DNA of 64,000 nt from Streptomyces odonnellii (GTDB lineage Bacteria; Actinomycetota; Actinomycetes; Streptomycetales; Streptomycetaceae). How positions within the stretch are numbered: position 1 is the stretch's first letter; every line of letters begins with the position of its first letter. Shown here one piece after another: positions 17,813-27,034 of this stretch. The stretch is taken from NCBI RefSeq assembly GCF_000981895.1, contig NZ_LATD01000028.1, forward strand, positions 1-64,000, given 5' to 3'. The position numbers and the translations under genes were made by a program. The notes under the pieces are model-generated. The model searched no databases. It was not told the origin of the DNA and was given only the letters and a program-made list of their open reading frames with translations.

Positions 17813-18442
17813 GTGACCTTCGGATTCGCTCCGTCCGCAGCCACTTCGCTCAGCAGACCGGCCGACTCCGCCAACCGCCCCGCCAGGATGCTCGAACTGG
17901 ACGAATGGGCGGACGCGGGGATTCCGCTGCTCCGCAATCCCCGCGAGGTGGTGAGCGGTCTGCACAGCAGGCACCGGCCGAAACCGGCGACCGCGGTGGT
18001 GGCCGTCCTGGACCATGCGGAACGGCTGATCGCCAGCGCCTCGTTCACCCCGCGGGCGGCGCCGGTGGACGGCTGGGAGTTCCGCAACGCGCTGCTGGCC
18101 CATCTGCGGCGGGTCATCCCGCACGATCTGCGCCGTCGCACCCCCGTGCGTACCGCCGTACTGCTCTACTGCCGTGAGGGCGACGAGCGCTGGACGGAGG
18201 AGGACGGAGCCTGGATGTGGGGGCTGCGGGACGCCTGCACGCTGCACGGCCTGCGGTGCGGCGCGTACATCACCCTGACACACGGCGGCTGGCAGGTGCT
18301 GGGCGAGGGCCGTGGGGGCCGTCGGCCGAGCTCCGGGTCCCCGCCCGCCGATCTTTCGGAGACGGTGCTGGAGGCCGCCTCGTCCCTGGTGCGCGGCGGC
18401 GGTGGCGGCGTCGAGCCACTGCGGCACACGGCCGCCCGCTGA
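17813..18442 (+). CDS. Conserved hypothetical protein
   Basis: 209 residues, starting at a GTG 5 bases after a strong GGGAGG site; in-frame starts further upstream lack one. I do not recognise a family with certainty. The central alpha/beta part (ATAVVAVLDHAERLIASASF, RTAVLLYCREGD, DACTLHGLRCGAYITLTHGGWQVLGEG) alternates hydrophobic strands with helices, and the C-terminus is Gly-rich and probably disordered. There is no signal peptide or membrane segment. It follows the RecQ-like gene by 213 bp on the same strand, and co-transcription is possible. Confidence 0.65.
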   Translation: MTFGFAPSAATSLSRPADSANRPARMLELDEWADAGIPLLRNPREVVSGLHSRHRPKPATAVVAVLDHAERLIASASFTPRAAPVDGWEFRNALLAHLRRVIPHDLRRRTPVRTAVLLYCREGDERWTEEDGAWMWGLRDACTLHGLRCGAYITLTHGGWQVLGEGRGGRRPSSGSPPADLSETVLEAASSLVRGGGGGVEPLRHTAAR

Positions 18443-18666
18443 GCTGCCGGGACGGAGCGGCGCCGGACAGCGGCGAATCGAGCGGCCCCGACGGCTTCCG
18501 AGCACAGAGCACCACAGTGCGCAGAGCATCACAGGCGCGCATGGAGACCACAACGGCCCGGCCACCCCCTGAACGGGCAGCCGGGTCACGACCGGGTCGT
18601 ACGGCGTACGACGGCGGGCGCACGTACCACGCCCGCGCATCCCGCGCCGTACGGCTGTCGTACGGC

Positions 18667-19305
18667 TCAGACCCCCGCGCCGAGCGCGGCGTTGATCCGT
18701 GCGGCGTCACCGCACACGACCAGCAGCGCGGTGGCACGCTGCCGGGCCAGCGGCAGGACCCGGGCGGCGACCTCGTCCCCGCCTCCGTTCACCGCCACGA
18801 CCACAACGGGCCGGGACTCCGCACGGGTCACGGCGGCGGCGCCGGCGAAGAACACGTCTTCACGGGCGTCGTGCTGGGCCCAGTAGGAGGCTTCGCCGAA
18901 GGACAGCTCATGGGTGGCCCACGGATGCTGTTCCCCGGTGGTGAGGACGAGGATCTCGCCGGGCGCCCGGCCCGAGTCGAGCAGCAGGTCCACCGCCTCC
19001 TCGGCAGCGTCGAGCGCCCCGTCCTCCGGAGCCGGGATGAGCTGGATCTGAGGAGCGGAAGGAGTAGTGGGCCCGGACGCCTTGGGCTGCCCGGCGGAGC
19101 TGTGCGAGCGCTGCGCCGGCGGCGCGGGCTTCGCGGTACCGGGCCCCGGGCGACCGGGACGCGGCGTGGCCGCGGAGCGCGGCCCGGGAACGGGACGCGG
19201 ACCGGGTACAGGACGAGGGGTCGGCGCCGTACGGCCGGTGGCCGGGGTGGCGCCAGAACCCTGGGCTCTCTCGTGAATCTGAGGCTCCTGAGGGATGAGA
19301 GGCAT
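18667..19305 (-). CDS. Orphan UvrD/HelD-type helicase C-terminal-like module, proline-rich N-terminus
   Basis: 212 residues. The first ~85 are Pro/Arg/Gly-rich with repeats (RPVPGPR) and probably disordered. The rest (EILVLTTGEQHPWA...EDVFFAGAAAVTRAESRPVVVVAVNGG...ARQRATALLVVCGD) matches, as I recall it, the C-terminal segment of large actinobacterial superfamily 1 helicases (typical form: DVFYGHVLGFKGLERPAVVLAVNG). No Walker A or Walker B is present, so it cannot be a helicase alone. The ATG at 19305 is preferred because the longer form adds only 12 residues without a better ribosome-binding site. It lies upstream-adjacent to rnhB on the same strand. Function unknown. Confidence 0.6.
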   Translation of the reverse strand: MPLIPQEPQIHERAQGSGATPATGRTAPTPRPVPGPRPVPGPRSAATPRPGRPGPGTAKPAPPAQRSHSSAGQPKASGPTTPSAPQIQLIPAPEDGALDAAEEAVDLLLDSGRAPGEILVLTTGEQHPWATHELSFGEASYWAQHDAREDVFFAGAAAVTRAESRPVVVVAVNGGGDEVAARVLPLARQRATALLVVCGDAARINAALGAGV

Positions 19306-19456
19306 GGCTGGATGTCTATCAAACGCCGACGCCAGGGGCATCGGCGGGTGGGCGCATTCGCGCCCTGGCCCGCGGCCTGCGGGCGCGCGGGCGGGAGGTC
19401 ACCGGGTGTTCCGGGAATCGAGCAGATCGGTCGTCGGACGTGCCGGGTTCGAACGG

Positions 19457-20167
19457 TCAGAAGTCGAAGCCGAGTTGGCCCCCGCTTTCCATGGCCGCGG
19501 CCTCCGCGGGGATCCGGATCTTCTTCAGGTGCCGCCACCGGGGCAGCGCGTCGAGATAGGACCACGAGAGCCGGTGGTGCGGTGTCGGCCCCCGCTCCTC
19601 CAGCGCCGCCTTGTGCACCGGCGAGGGATAGCCGGCGTTGGCGCCGAAGGCGAACGGTACGTACTCCTCGGAACCCGCGCCCAGTTCGGCCATCAGCGCG
19701 TCCCTGCGTACCTTGGCGATGACCGAGGCGGCCGCCACCGGGACACAGGTCTGGTCGCCCTTGATGACCGTACGCACCTGCCAGGCCCCTCCCAGATAGT
19801 CGTGCTTGCCGTCGAGGATCACCGCGTCGGGCCGTACCGGCAGCGCCTCAAGGGCGCGTACGGCGGCGAGCCTCAGCGCCGCGGTCATCCCCAGGGCGTC
19901 GATCTCCTCCGGAGAGGCGTGCCCGAGCGCGTGCGAGGTGACCCACTTCTCCAGCTCACCGGCCAGCTCCGTACGGCGCTTGGGGCTGATCAGCTTGGAG
20001 TCGGTGAGACCGGCCGGAGGTCTGCGCAGTCCGGTGATGGCCGCGCACACCGTGACCGGCCCGGCCCACGCTCCGCGTCCCACTTCGTCGACGCCTGCGA
20101 CGACTCTGGCGTCGGTGGTGGCGCGCAGCGAGCGCTCAACGGTGTGCGTGGGTGGTTCGTACGGCAT
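19457..20167 (-). CDS. rnhB: Ribonuclease HII
   Basis: 236 residues. Endonuclease that removes RNA from RNA-DNA hybrids, including single misincorporated ribonucleotides. The catalytic motif [14 protein letters not shown] supplies the first Asp and Glu, ILDGKHD and [16 protein letters not shown] supply the next acidic residues, and the type 2 motif [12 protein letters not shown] plus the Gly-Pro-rich segment before HHRLSWSY completes the family pattern. Full length for actinobacterial RNase HII. Start ATG at 20167 with a modest AGGTG site. No ligand or regulation is evident. Confidence 0.95.
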   Translation of the reverse strand: MPYEPPTHTVERSLRATTDARVVAGVDEVGRGAWAGPVTVCAAITGLRRPPAGLTDSKLISPKRRTELAGELEKWVTSHALGHASPEEIDALGMTAALRLAAVRALEALPVRPDAVILDGKHDYLGGAWQVRTVIKGDQTCVPVAAASVIAKVRRDALMAELGAGSEEYVPFAFGANAGYPSPVHKAALEERGPTPHHRLSWSYLDALPRWRHLKKIRIPAEAAAMESGGQLGFDF

Positions 20168-20257
20168 GGCACCTGCAAGGTTACGCCGCCGGAACGCCGT
20201 GCAACAGACCGGGTACCGGCCGTCCTCAACAGCCGTGTCCGGCCCGCGTCCCCGGGT

Positions 20258-20887
20258 TCACCGGGCCGTGGGCGGCCGGAGGAGCGGCACCAGGATCTGA
20301 TCGATCATCTCGGCGATCTCGCCATCCTCCCATTCGCTCCCGCACACCTTGGTGCGGAACATCATCAGCGCCGGTATCACCTGGAGGACGAGTTCGCCGG
20401 TGGCGTCGGGCCGTACGTCACCTCGCTGGATTCCGCGGTCCACCACCTGGCCGAGGAGGCGGTTGGAGGGCTCGATGAAATTGCTGTTGATGAGTTCCTG
20501 GAAACGTTCGGCGCTGGCCGGGTCGCATTCGTGAAGGACCGCACGGAGTGCGAATCCGGGCTGCGAGAACATCGCGTCCCGCACGCTCCGGCAGAGCTGG
20601 TAAAGGTCCTCGCGGATGCTCCCGTGGTCGGCCGCCTCGTCGAACGGCGGCAGCCCCGCCAGGAGTGCGTCGGCGACCAGGTCCTCCTTGGACGGCCAGC
20701 GGCGGTACACCGCGGCCTTGCCCGTCTGGGCCCCGGCGGCGACGCCCTCCATGGTCAGGCCGTTCCAGCCGACCGTACTCAACTGCTCCAGCGCGGCGTC
20801 GAGGATGGCCCGTTCCAGTACGGGACCACGACGGCGCAGGGACGCCGACTGCGACCGAGCGGTGGCCGCGGAGCGCGAAGACATCAT
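20258..20887 (-). CDS. TetR-family repressor of the adjacent efflux pump
   Basis: 209 residues. An Arg-rich N-terminus precedes the TetR DNA-binding domain (AILDAALEQLSTVGWNGLTMEGVAAGAQTGKAAVYRRWPSKEDLV). The C-terminal part is helical with a TetR_C-type ending (FRTKVCGSEWEDGEIAEMIDQILVPLL). It starts at the ATG at 20887, which has a GGAGAG site at good spacing; a GTG at 20914 is less likely. It is divergent from the MFS gene, and the 137 bp between them holds two near-identical palindromes, the classic arrangement of a drug-responsive repressor controlling itself and a pump. The inducer is unknown. Confidence 0.88.
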   Translation of the reverse strand: MMSSRSAATARSQSASLRRRGPVLERAILDAALEQLSTVGWNGLTMEGVAAGAQTGKAAVYRRWPSKEDLVADALLAGLPPFDEAADHGSIREDLYQLCRSVRDAMFSQPGFALRAVLHECDPASAERFQELINSNFIEPSNRLLGQVVDRGIQRGDVRPDATGELVLQVIPALMMFRTKVCGSEWEDGEIAEMIDQILVPLLRPPTAR

Positions 20888-20929
20888 CGGTAACTCTCCA
20901 TCGTTGGCTGACACTCCGGGGCGGCAGCG

Positions 20930-20955
20930 TTCAGTGAACGCTTGCGTTCACTGAA
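20930..20955. promoter_or_regulatory. TetR operator 1
   Basis: Near-perfect palindrome whose core is AGTGAACG-CTTG-CGTTCACT, extended by TTC/GAA on each side. It lies 43 bp upstream of the repressor start. Confidence 0.75.
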
Positions 20956-20980
20956 GGGGATTCACTACCGTGGACGCGAC

Positions 20981-21000
20981 AGTGAACGGGTGCGTTCACT
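20981..21000. promoter_or_regulatory. TetR operator 2
   Basis: AGTGAACG-GGTG-CGTTCACT, the same half-sites and 4-base spacer as operator 1, centred 48 bp from it and 24 bp before the pump start codon. Confidence 0.75.
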
Positions 21001-21024
21001 AATTCACTCGTGGGGGATCCAACA

Positions 21025-22581
21025 GTGACAACCTCTCAACTCGAAAAACAGAGCGGACCACGGGGCGCGGCCGGTCGCACAGGGCGCCCAGGGATCGCCC
21101 TCGCCGTCATCGCCGCCTGCCAGCTCATGGTCGTACTCGACGCGACGATTGTGAATATCGCGCTTCCACATATCCAGAACGCTCTCAGCTTCTCGACCAC
21201 GGACCTCTCCTGGGTGCTGAGCGCGTACACGCTGACCTTCGGCGGTCTGCTGCTGCTCGGCGGCCGGGCCGGCGACATCCTGGGCCGCCGCCGGGTGTTC
21301 ATGGCCGGCATCCTGATCTTCACCCTGGCATCCCTCCTCGGCGGCTTCGCCCAGGAGCCCTGGCAGTTGCTGGCCGCCCGGGTGCTCCAGGGAGTCGGCG
21401 GCGCGATCGCCTCGCCCACCTCGCTCGCCCTGATCACCACCACCTTCGCCGAGGGGCCCGAGCGGAACAGGGCATTCGGTGTCTTCGCCGCGGTCTCAGC
21501 GGGCGGTGGCGCCATAGGCCTGCTGGCGGGCGGCATGCTCACCGAGTGGCTCGACTGGCGCTGGGTGTTCTTCGTCAATGTACCGATCGGTGTGCTGATC
21601 GCGGTCCTCGCGCCGAGGTACATCAATGAGTCCGAGCGCCATCCGGGACGTTTCGACCTCGCCGGTGCCGCGACCTCCACGCTCGGTATGGCATCGCTGG
21701 TGTACGGATTCATCAGGGCCTCCGAGGAGGGCTGGCGGGACACACTGACCGTGTCGGCGTTCGTCGCGTCGGTGGTGCTGCTCGCGATGTTCGCGGTGAT
21801 CGAGTCGCGGGCGAAGGAGCCCATCACTCCGCTCCGGATGTTCGCCGACCGGAACCGTTCGGGCACGTACGTCATCATGCTGAGCCTGGCCGCCGCGATG
21901 TTCGGGATGTTCTTCTTCATCGTACTTTTCGTACAGAACGTGCTCTCGTACAGCCCGATCAAGTCCGGTCTGGCCTTCCTTCCCGTGACGGTCGCGATCA
22001 TCGTGGGCGCGGGGCTGTCCCAGCGGTTGCTGCCGGTGCTCGGGCCCAAGCCGTTCATGGTGACGGGTTCGGCCATCACCGGCGTCGGCCTGTTCTGGCT
22101 GACACTGATCAGCCCGGACAGCTCGTATCCGAGCGGGGTGCTCGGGCCGCTGCTGCTCTTCGGCTTCGGCATGGGGCTGAACTTCGTGACGCTCACCCTG
22201 ACCGCGGTCTCCGGAGTCGCGCAGCACGAGGCGGGCGCGGCCTCCGGGCTGCTCAACGCGAGCCAGCAGGTGGGCGGTTCGCTGGGGCTCTCCATCCTGG
22301 TCACGGTGTTCGGTACGGCCAGCCGCAACGAGGCGGAGCGGCAACTGCCGTCCTTCATGGCGCAGGCGAGCCCGGAGCAGAAGGCGGAGCTGGCCAAGAC
22401 CCAGGAACTGCCGGGGCGCTGGGGCCACGAGGTGCTGACCCAGGGCATCTCGACCGCTTTCGTCGCGGCGGTGGTCATGGTGGCGGTGGCGCTGCTGACG
22501 GCGGCGCTGGTGATCCGGGTGCGCAAGAGCGATCTGGAGGCGCTGAGCGGCAGGGCGGAGGCGGCGGGTCCGGTCGCCTAG
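21025..22581 (+). CDS. DHA2-family MFS multidrug efflux transporter
   Basis: 518 residues, an integral membrane proton/drug antiporter of the 14-helix class. Motif D1-like sequence (LDATIVNIALP) is in helix 1, motif A (GGRAGDILGRRRVF) follows helix 2, and motif C-like glycines (GGAIGLLAGGML) are in helix 5. The GTG start at 21025 follows GGGGGA; a GTG five codons upstream is less well placed. It is divergent from, and presumably repressed by, the TetR gene at 20258-20887. The substrate cannot be told from the sequence; EmrB/QacA-like pumps export hydrophobic drugs or endogenous antibiotics. Confidence 0.9.
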   Translation: MTTSQLEKQSGPRGAAGRTGRPGIALAVIAACQLMVVLDATIVNIALPHIQNALSFSTTDLSWVLSAYTLTFGGLLLLGGRAGDILGRRRVFMAGILIFTLASLLGGFAQEPWQLLAARVLQGVGGAIASPTSLALITTTFAEGPERNRAFGVFAAVSAGGGAIGLLAGGMLTEWLDWRWVFFVNVPIGVLIAVLAPRYINESERHPGRFDLAGAATSTLGMASLVYGFIRASEEGWRDTLTVSAFVASVVLLAMFAVIESRAKEPITPLRMFADRNRSGTYVIMLSLAAAMFGMFFFIVLFVQNVLSYSPIKSGLAFLPVTVAIIVGAGLSQRLLPVLGPKPFMVTGSAITGVGLFWLTLISPDSSYPSGVLGPLLLFGFGMGLNFVTLTLTAVSGVAQHEAGAASGLLNASQQVGGSLGLSILVTVFGTASRNEAERQLPSFMAQASPEQKAELAKTQELPGRWGHEVLTQGISTAFVAAVVMVAVALLTAALVIRVRKSDLEALSGRAEAAGPVA

Positions 22582-22607
22582 TCAGGGCTGCGGCTGACCA
22601 GCACTGG

Positions 22608-22654
22608 GGCCTGGATCCGGGTCAGGGGCGGGGGGCCGGACCCGGATCCAGGCC
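22608..22654. terminator. Bidirectional terminator
   Basis: Perfect 16-bp stem GGCCTGGATCCGGGTC / GACCCGGATCCAGGCC with a 15-base loop, between the convergent MFS gene and the DUF4173-like gene. Confidence 0.7.
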
Positions 22655-22665
22655 GTACGAAAACG

Positions 22666-24522
22666 TCACAGCCCGTCGAAGCCACCGAGGTCGCTGTCCA
22701 GGTAGCCCCAGCCGGCGCAGATGACGGAGTGGTCGACCGGCCGCTCCGCCAGGATGTCGCGGGCCCGCCGTTCGGCCAGGCTCGTCGCGTACCAGGGCTG
22801 GTCGCCCTCCGACAGATTCCGGTCAATACCGGTCAGAGCGCAGGAGCGCAGCGGCTCGGGCAGCCGGTCCAGGGCGGGCACCGCATCGGCGGACAGTTCC
22901 TGGAAGTACTCGACGTCGATCTTCTCCGTACGTTCGTACCGCTGGACGTTCTGCTCGGCGACCAGCGTGTCCGGCGAGAGCAGCCCGTACACGAGGACGG
23001 CCGCGGCAGCGCTCGCGGCGACGGCGCGCGGCAGCCAGCGTCCGCCCACGGCCCCCGCCACCAGGATCAGAACGATCACCAGGGCGAGCCACAGCTCCAT
23101 CGCCGCCACCGTGACACGCAGCCGTGTCAGTCCGTACGCCTCGACGTACAGGTCCATCCGGCGCAGCGCGGAGGCGGTCACGACCAGCGTCAGCGCACAG
23201 AGGACGCCGAGCACGGTACGGACCAGCGCGAGGTCGCGGGCACCGTCGCGCGGGGCCCAGCGACGGGCCAGCCCGATGACGAGCAGGACGAGGACGGTGA
23301 CCCACAGAAGCTGCCAGAAGCCCTGCCGCGCGTACTCGGAACGCGTGAGTCCGGTCTGCTCGAAGACCTTACGGTAACCGCCGAAGAGCACGGCGAGCTG
23401 GACGGCGATGAAAGCCGCGAACAGAAGGTTCAGGACGATCAGCGGAAGCGCCCATTCCATCCGGGCGCGGGCCTTGCCGGGCCGAACGGTGATGCGGTCC
23501 CAGCGCAGCGGCGCGGCGGCGGTGTGCGCGGCGGCGAGGGCGCCGAGGAGTCCGACGCCGAACAACAGGAAGCGCCAGGGCCCGTCCTCGACCGACACCT
23601 CGGGGGTCAGACCGCCGAGCAGATCGGCGAACGCCGCGTCGGCGCCCGCGAAGAGCGAACCGAACACCACCAGCAGCACGACCGCGACGACGAGCGCGCG
23701 GATCACGGGCAGCCAGTGCCGCGGCGACTGTCCGGCGCGCTCGCGCAGACCGCGCAGGCCCCAGGCCATGGCGGTGCCGATCGACCCGAGCAGGCCGAAC
23801 GGGCCGAACACCACGCCCGGCCACGTGCGGGCCCCGTGCAGTGCCAGCGACCCCAGCGCCATCGCAGTGGTGATCGCGAGGAAGGTGGGCAGACCGGCGT
23901 CGCTCAGGGCGGGGACGACCAGCAGTGCCACACCGCCGAGGGCCCAGACCAGCGTCCAGGGGCGCGGGCGGCGGCCTGCCGCCTGCGCGGCGAAGTAGGC
24001 GCCGAGGGCGGCGGGGACCGTCACGATCAGCAGATTCAGCCCGGCTCCCTCGCCCAGCAGCAGGGCGCTGAGCAGGGCGGTCGCCAGGACCGACCAGAGT
24101 GTGGCGACGCGGATGCGGGCCGGGGCGGCGGGACTGATCGCGGTGAGCCAGGCGGGCGGCTCGGGGCGCTGCGGCTGCCACTGCTGCCAGTCGGGCGCAG
24201 GCGGCGGGCCCTGGGGCTGCTTGCGGTACGGGGACGAGGCGGCGGATGCCCGCGCTGCCGCGCGCGGCAGGGCGGCTTCGGATGCAGCGCTCGCCGCCTC
24301 GGGTTTCGGTGCGACGCTCGCTGCCCCGGGTTTCGCCGCGGTGGCCGCAGCCGCGGGTTCCGAGGCACTGGCCGCAGCCGCGGATTTCGGACCGACGCCC
24401 GCGGCCTCGGCTTTCGGCGCGGCGCTCTGGGCGACCAGGTCTCGCGGCTCCTGTTCGCTGCCCGCGGTCCGCCGGTCGTCCGGCTCCTCGGCCGGCATGG
24501 GTATGGACGGTGAATCTGTCAC
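22666..24522 (-). CDS. DUF4173/DUF4153-like polytopic membrane protein
   Basis: 618 residues. The first ~100 are Ala/Pro/Lys-rich and repetitive (variants of KPEAASAASE), then WQQWQPQRPEPPAW, and then about 12 hydrophobic helices. The family segment (WDRITVRPGKARARMEWALPLIVLNLLFAAFIAVQL ... FGGYRKVFEQTGLTRSEYARQGFWQLLWVTVL) is of the DUF4173 type. A soluble C-terminal tail ends in a Cys-containing segment (HSVICAGWGYLD). Function unknown. The ATG at 24522 has only a GA-rich stretch upstream and no clear Shine-Dalgarno site. The alanine-rich head probably lies in the cytoplasm. Confidence 0.78.
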   Translation of the reverse strand: MTDSPSIPMPAEEPDDRRTAGSEQEPRDLVAQSAAPKAEAAGVGPKSAAAASASEPAAAATAAKPGAASVAPKPEAASAASEAALPRAAARASAASSPYRKQPQGPPPAPDWQQWQPQRPEPPAWLTAISPAAPARIRVATLWSVLATALLSALLLGEGAGLNLLIVTVPAALGAYFAAQAAGRRPRPWTLVWALGGVALLVVPALSDAGLPTFLAITTAMALGSLALHGARTWPGVVFGPFGLLGSIGTAMAWGLRGLRERAGQSPRHWLPVIRALVVAVVLLVVFGSLFAGADAAFADLLGGLTPEVSVEDGPWRFLLFGVGLLGALAAAHTAAAPLRWDRITVRPGKARARMEWALPLIVLNLLFAAFIAVQLAVLFGGYRKVFEQTGLTRSEYARQGFWQLLWVTVLVLLVIGLARRWAPRDGARDLALVRTVLGVLCALTLVVTASALRRMDLYVEAYGLTRLRVTVAAMELWLALVIVLILVAGAVGGRWLPRAVAASAAAAVLVYGLLSPDTLVAEQNVQRYERTEKIDVEYFQELSADAVPALDRLPEPLRSCALTGIDRNLSEGDQPWYATSLAERRARDILAERPVDHSVICAGWGYLDSDLGGFDGL

Positions 24523-24715
24523 GGGACCCCCTCCCGACCGGGCCCCGTCGCGGTGGAGTGGTGCGTACGACCCGGTGTCTCGTCGGCATGCGCCCGTCGA
24601 AGATCATCAAGGCGGCGTGGCGGACAGAGTAACCACGTACCCGAGAGGGTCCCGTACTCCTCAGGGTCGCCTGTGGCAGGACCGTGACAAACGCATGCCC
24701 CGGGTGGTCGCCCGG

Positions 24716-25657
24716 TTACGCCCGAGGACCGTCAGTCATGCCCGAGGACAGCCAGCCGGGAAGCTCTTCCGTACGCTCCCGCCAGAGCTCGGGCGGCGCC
24801 CCTGCGGTGCTCGCGGCGATCACTCCCCCGACGATGGCGCAGTTCGTATCGACATCTCCGCCCACCTGGGCCGTTGCCCAGAAGCCCCGTTCGAAATCGC
24901 CGAGGGCGCGCGCCGCCGACCAGAGGGCGAACGGCACGGTGTCCTGCGCGCTGGTGCGCCGTCCGCAGCCGAGGACGGCGGCGACGGTGCCCGCGTCGTC
25001 GTAGTCGAGCATGTCCCGCGCCCTGCGCAGCCCCGCCCCCACCGCGCTGCGCGGTACGAGTGCCACCACACCGTCGAGCAGGGCCTCCGGCGAGGGCGGT
25101 CCCGCGGGGTCGGCGGCGAGGGCGGCGGCGGCCGCCACCGCCATGGCGCCCGCCACCGCCTCGCGGTGCTGATGTGTGGTGTACGCGGAGATCTCGGCCT
25201 GGTGCGTGGCCTGTTCCGGATCGTCCGCGTACCAGGCGCCGAGCGGCGCGATGCGCATGGCGGCTCCGTTGCCCCACGAGCCCTGCCCGTTGAAGAGCCC
25301 GGCGGCCAGCTCGCGCCAGTCGCCGCCCTCCCGGACCAGCCGGAGCATCCGGTTGACGGCGGGCCCGTAACCCCGGTCGAAGTCATGCCGCTCGGCGAAG
25401 GAGCGTGCGAGCGTGTCCTGATCTATACGGCCGAGCGCGGCGAGTACGGCAACGACCGACGCGCCCATTTCGGTGTCATCGGTCCACTGCCAGAGTCCGG
25501 GCGGCAGCTCCCGTAGCTTCAGCAGGGGATAGTTGGACGGTACGAAGAACTGGGAACCGAGGGCGTCGCCCACGGAGAGTCCGCGCAGGCTGGCCAGGGC
25601 ACGTTCGAGACGCCCCTCGGGTGTGGAGTCACCCGCGAGTGTGAAGTCAGCGGTCAT
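24716..25657 (-). CDS. ADP-ribosylglycohydrolase family protein
   Basis: 313 residues of the DraG/ARH fold. These enzymes hydrolyse ADP-ribose from proteins or small molecules using a two-metal Mg/Mn centre. The metal-binding motifs are present: GDALGSQFF near residue 30, WTDDTEMGAS near 58-67, and GGDVDTNCAIVGG near 270. The Val in GGDVDTN, instead of the commoner Thr, is acceptable in the family. The start ATG at 25657 has no clear ribosome-binding site. The next gene downstream in the same direction is not obviously related. The physiological substrate is unknown. Confidence 0.88.
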   Translation of the reverse strand: MTADFTLAGDSTPEGRLERALASLRGLSVGDALGSQFFVPSNYPLLKLRELPPGLWQWTDDTEMGASVVAVLAALGRIDQDTLARSFAERHDFDRGYGPAVNRMLRLVREGGDWRELAAGLFNGQGSWGNGAAMRIAPLGAWYADDPEQATHQAEISAYTTHQHREAVAGAMAVAAAAALAADPAGPPSPEALLDGVVALVPRSAVGAGLRRARDMLDYDDAGTVAAVLGCGRRTSAQDTVPFALWSAARALGDFERGFWATAQVGGDVDTNCAIVGGVIAASTAGAPPELWRERTEELPGWLSSGMTDGPRA

Positions 25658-25686
25658 CGCGCTGACACTTTAATCGCACGGTCGCG

Positions 25687-26346
25687 CTAGCCGATATGGC
25701 CGTACGGTTCCGGGGTCCGCCACTGCTCGAACGGCCGGTCCAGCGTGTATCTGCCGTCCGCGCCGAGCAGCAGCATCCGGGTCTCCGCGTTGCAGGGGTT
25801 CGACAGTGACTCGAACTCGGCGACCGACCAGTGGAACCACCGCATACAGAAGAGCCGCATCGTCAACCCGTGGGTGACGAGCAGCACATTCTTCGGAGAG
25901 TCGGGCGCTTCGAAGCTCCGGTGGAGGGACTCCAGGAACGAGCCGACCCGGTCGTACACATCCGCGCCGGACTCCCCCTGTGCGAAGCGGTAGAAAAAGT
26001 GCCCGTACGCGTCGCGGTAGGCCTTCTGGAGCTGTACGTCGTCGTGGTCCTGCCAGTTGCCCCAGTCCTGCTCGCGCAGCCGCGGCTCCTCCCGTATCCG
26101 TATCTGTTCCGGATCGAAGCCGAAGGCCTGGAACGTCTCGTGCGTACGGCGGTACGGGGAGACATAGACGCTGACCTGCTCCCGGCCGAAGAGCTCGCGC
26201 AGCCGTACGCCGGTCTCCTCGGCCTGCTGTCTCCCCTTCTCGGTGAGCCTCAGGGCGTGGTCGGGCCGACGTTCGTACACCGAGTCATCTGCGTTGCCTT
26301 CCGACTCTCCGTGCCGGACAAGGACAATGCGCCGCGGTCGTGCCAT
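25687..26346 (-). CDS. Histidine phosphatase (phosphoglycerate-mutase superfamily)
   Basis: 219 residues. The phosphoacceptor motif LVRHGESEGN at the N-terminus and the second catalytic His in LLVTHGLTMRLF (near residue 155) define the branch 1 histidine phosphatase fold, with conserved Arg in SPYRRTHET and Glu in REQDWGNWQD. Such proteins dephosphorylate diverse metabolites; this one is not a glycolytic mutase on available evidence. It follows the YdbC-like gene by 82 bp and precedes the ADP-ribosylglycohydrolase gene by 29 bp on the same strand, so the three are probably co-transcribed. Confidence 0.9.
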   Translation of the reverse strand: MARPRRIVLVRHGESEGNADDSVYERRPDHALRLTEKGRQQAEETGVRLRELFGREQVSVYVSPYRRTHETFQAFGFDPEQIRIREEPRLREQDWGNWQDHDDVQLQKAYRDAYGHFFYRFAQGESGADVYDRVGSFLESLHRSFEAPDSPKNVLLVTHGLTMRLFCMRWFHWSVAEFESLSNPCNAETRMLLLGADGRYTLDRPFEQWRTPEPYGHIG

Positions 26347-26428
26347 GCCATGACCCTAGAGCGGCCCGGAATCCGGGTGCCGCTCGGGGCGTACCACCGG
26401 GGCGCGCGCACCGTCGGCGCGCGCGGGG

Positions 26429-27034
26429 TCACACCGTCCAGCCCGGTTCGAGATCGACGACATCCCCGGCCAGCGCCGCCACATCCGCGGCCGTCTGCGC
26501 GCGCAGGGTCAGCCGCTCGACGCGTTCGACCCGGTACTTTCCGTGCTCGGCCGCGGACTGCCACATCGACAGCACGATGAACTCGTGGCCGGGGGCCTCG
26601 CCGAACAGCCCGCGCACCATCCCGGGCGATCCGGCCATCGCCGGGTTCCACACCTTCTCCTGCATCAGCGCGAAGTGCTCGACACGGTCCTCGTGGACCT
26701 TGCAGTGCGCGACCCGGACCACATCCGCGTCGGTGAACCGTGGCTCGAAGCCGGTCTTCACATCGAAGCGGTAATCGAATAGTTTCGCCTGGACGTCCCG
26801 GTACGTCCCCGACTGCGCGGCGGCCAGCCGGTCGTGCGAGCGGGCCATGAAGGAGTCGTAGAACGCGCGGCTCTCCCAGAACGCGAAGACATGGGCGACG
26901 CCCGGCTTCGTCCGGCTCCATCCCCCGCTCTGCCCCCGGAACCCCGGCTCACCGAGCAACCCCGCCCATTTGCGCTGCCCGCGTTCAAACCCTCGTCGGT
27001 CGACCACGGTGCAGCGCGTCCACTTGACCAGCAC
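26429..27034 (-). CDS. YdbC-like / DUF4937 protein
   Basis: 201 residues with two related halves of the dimeric alpha/beta-barrel type: LVKWTRCTVVDRRGFERGQRKWAGLLGEPGF...VFAFWESRAFYDSFM and VRVAHCKVHEDRVEHFALMQEKVWNPAMAGSPGM...FIVLSMWQSAAEHGKY. The pattern resembles antibiotic-biosynthesis-monooxygenase-like domains and the uncharacterised DUF4937/YdbC family. There is no signal peptide. The GTG at 27034 gives VLVKWTR at the domain start. Function unknown. Confidence 0.75.
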   Translation of the reverse strand: MLVKWTRCTVVDRRGFERGQRKWAGLLGEPGFRGQSGGWSRTKPGVAHVFAFWESRAFYDSFMARSHDRLAAAQSGTYRDVQAKLFDYRFDVKTGFEPRFTDADVVRVAHCKVHEDRVEHFALMQEKVWNPAMAGSPGMVRGLFGEAPGHEFIVLSMWQSAAEHGKYRVERVERLTLRAQTAADVAALAGDVVDLEPGWTV

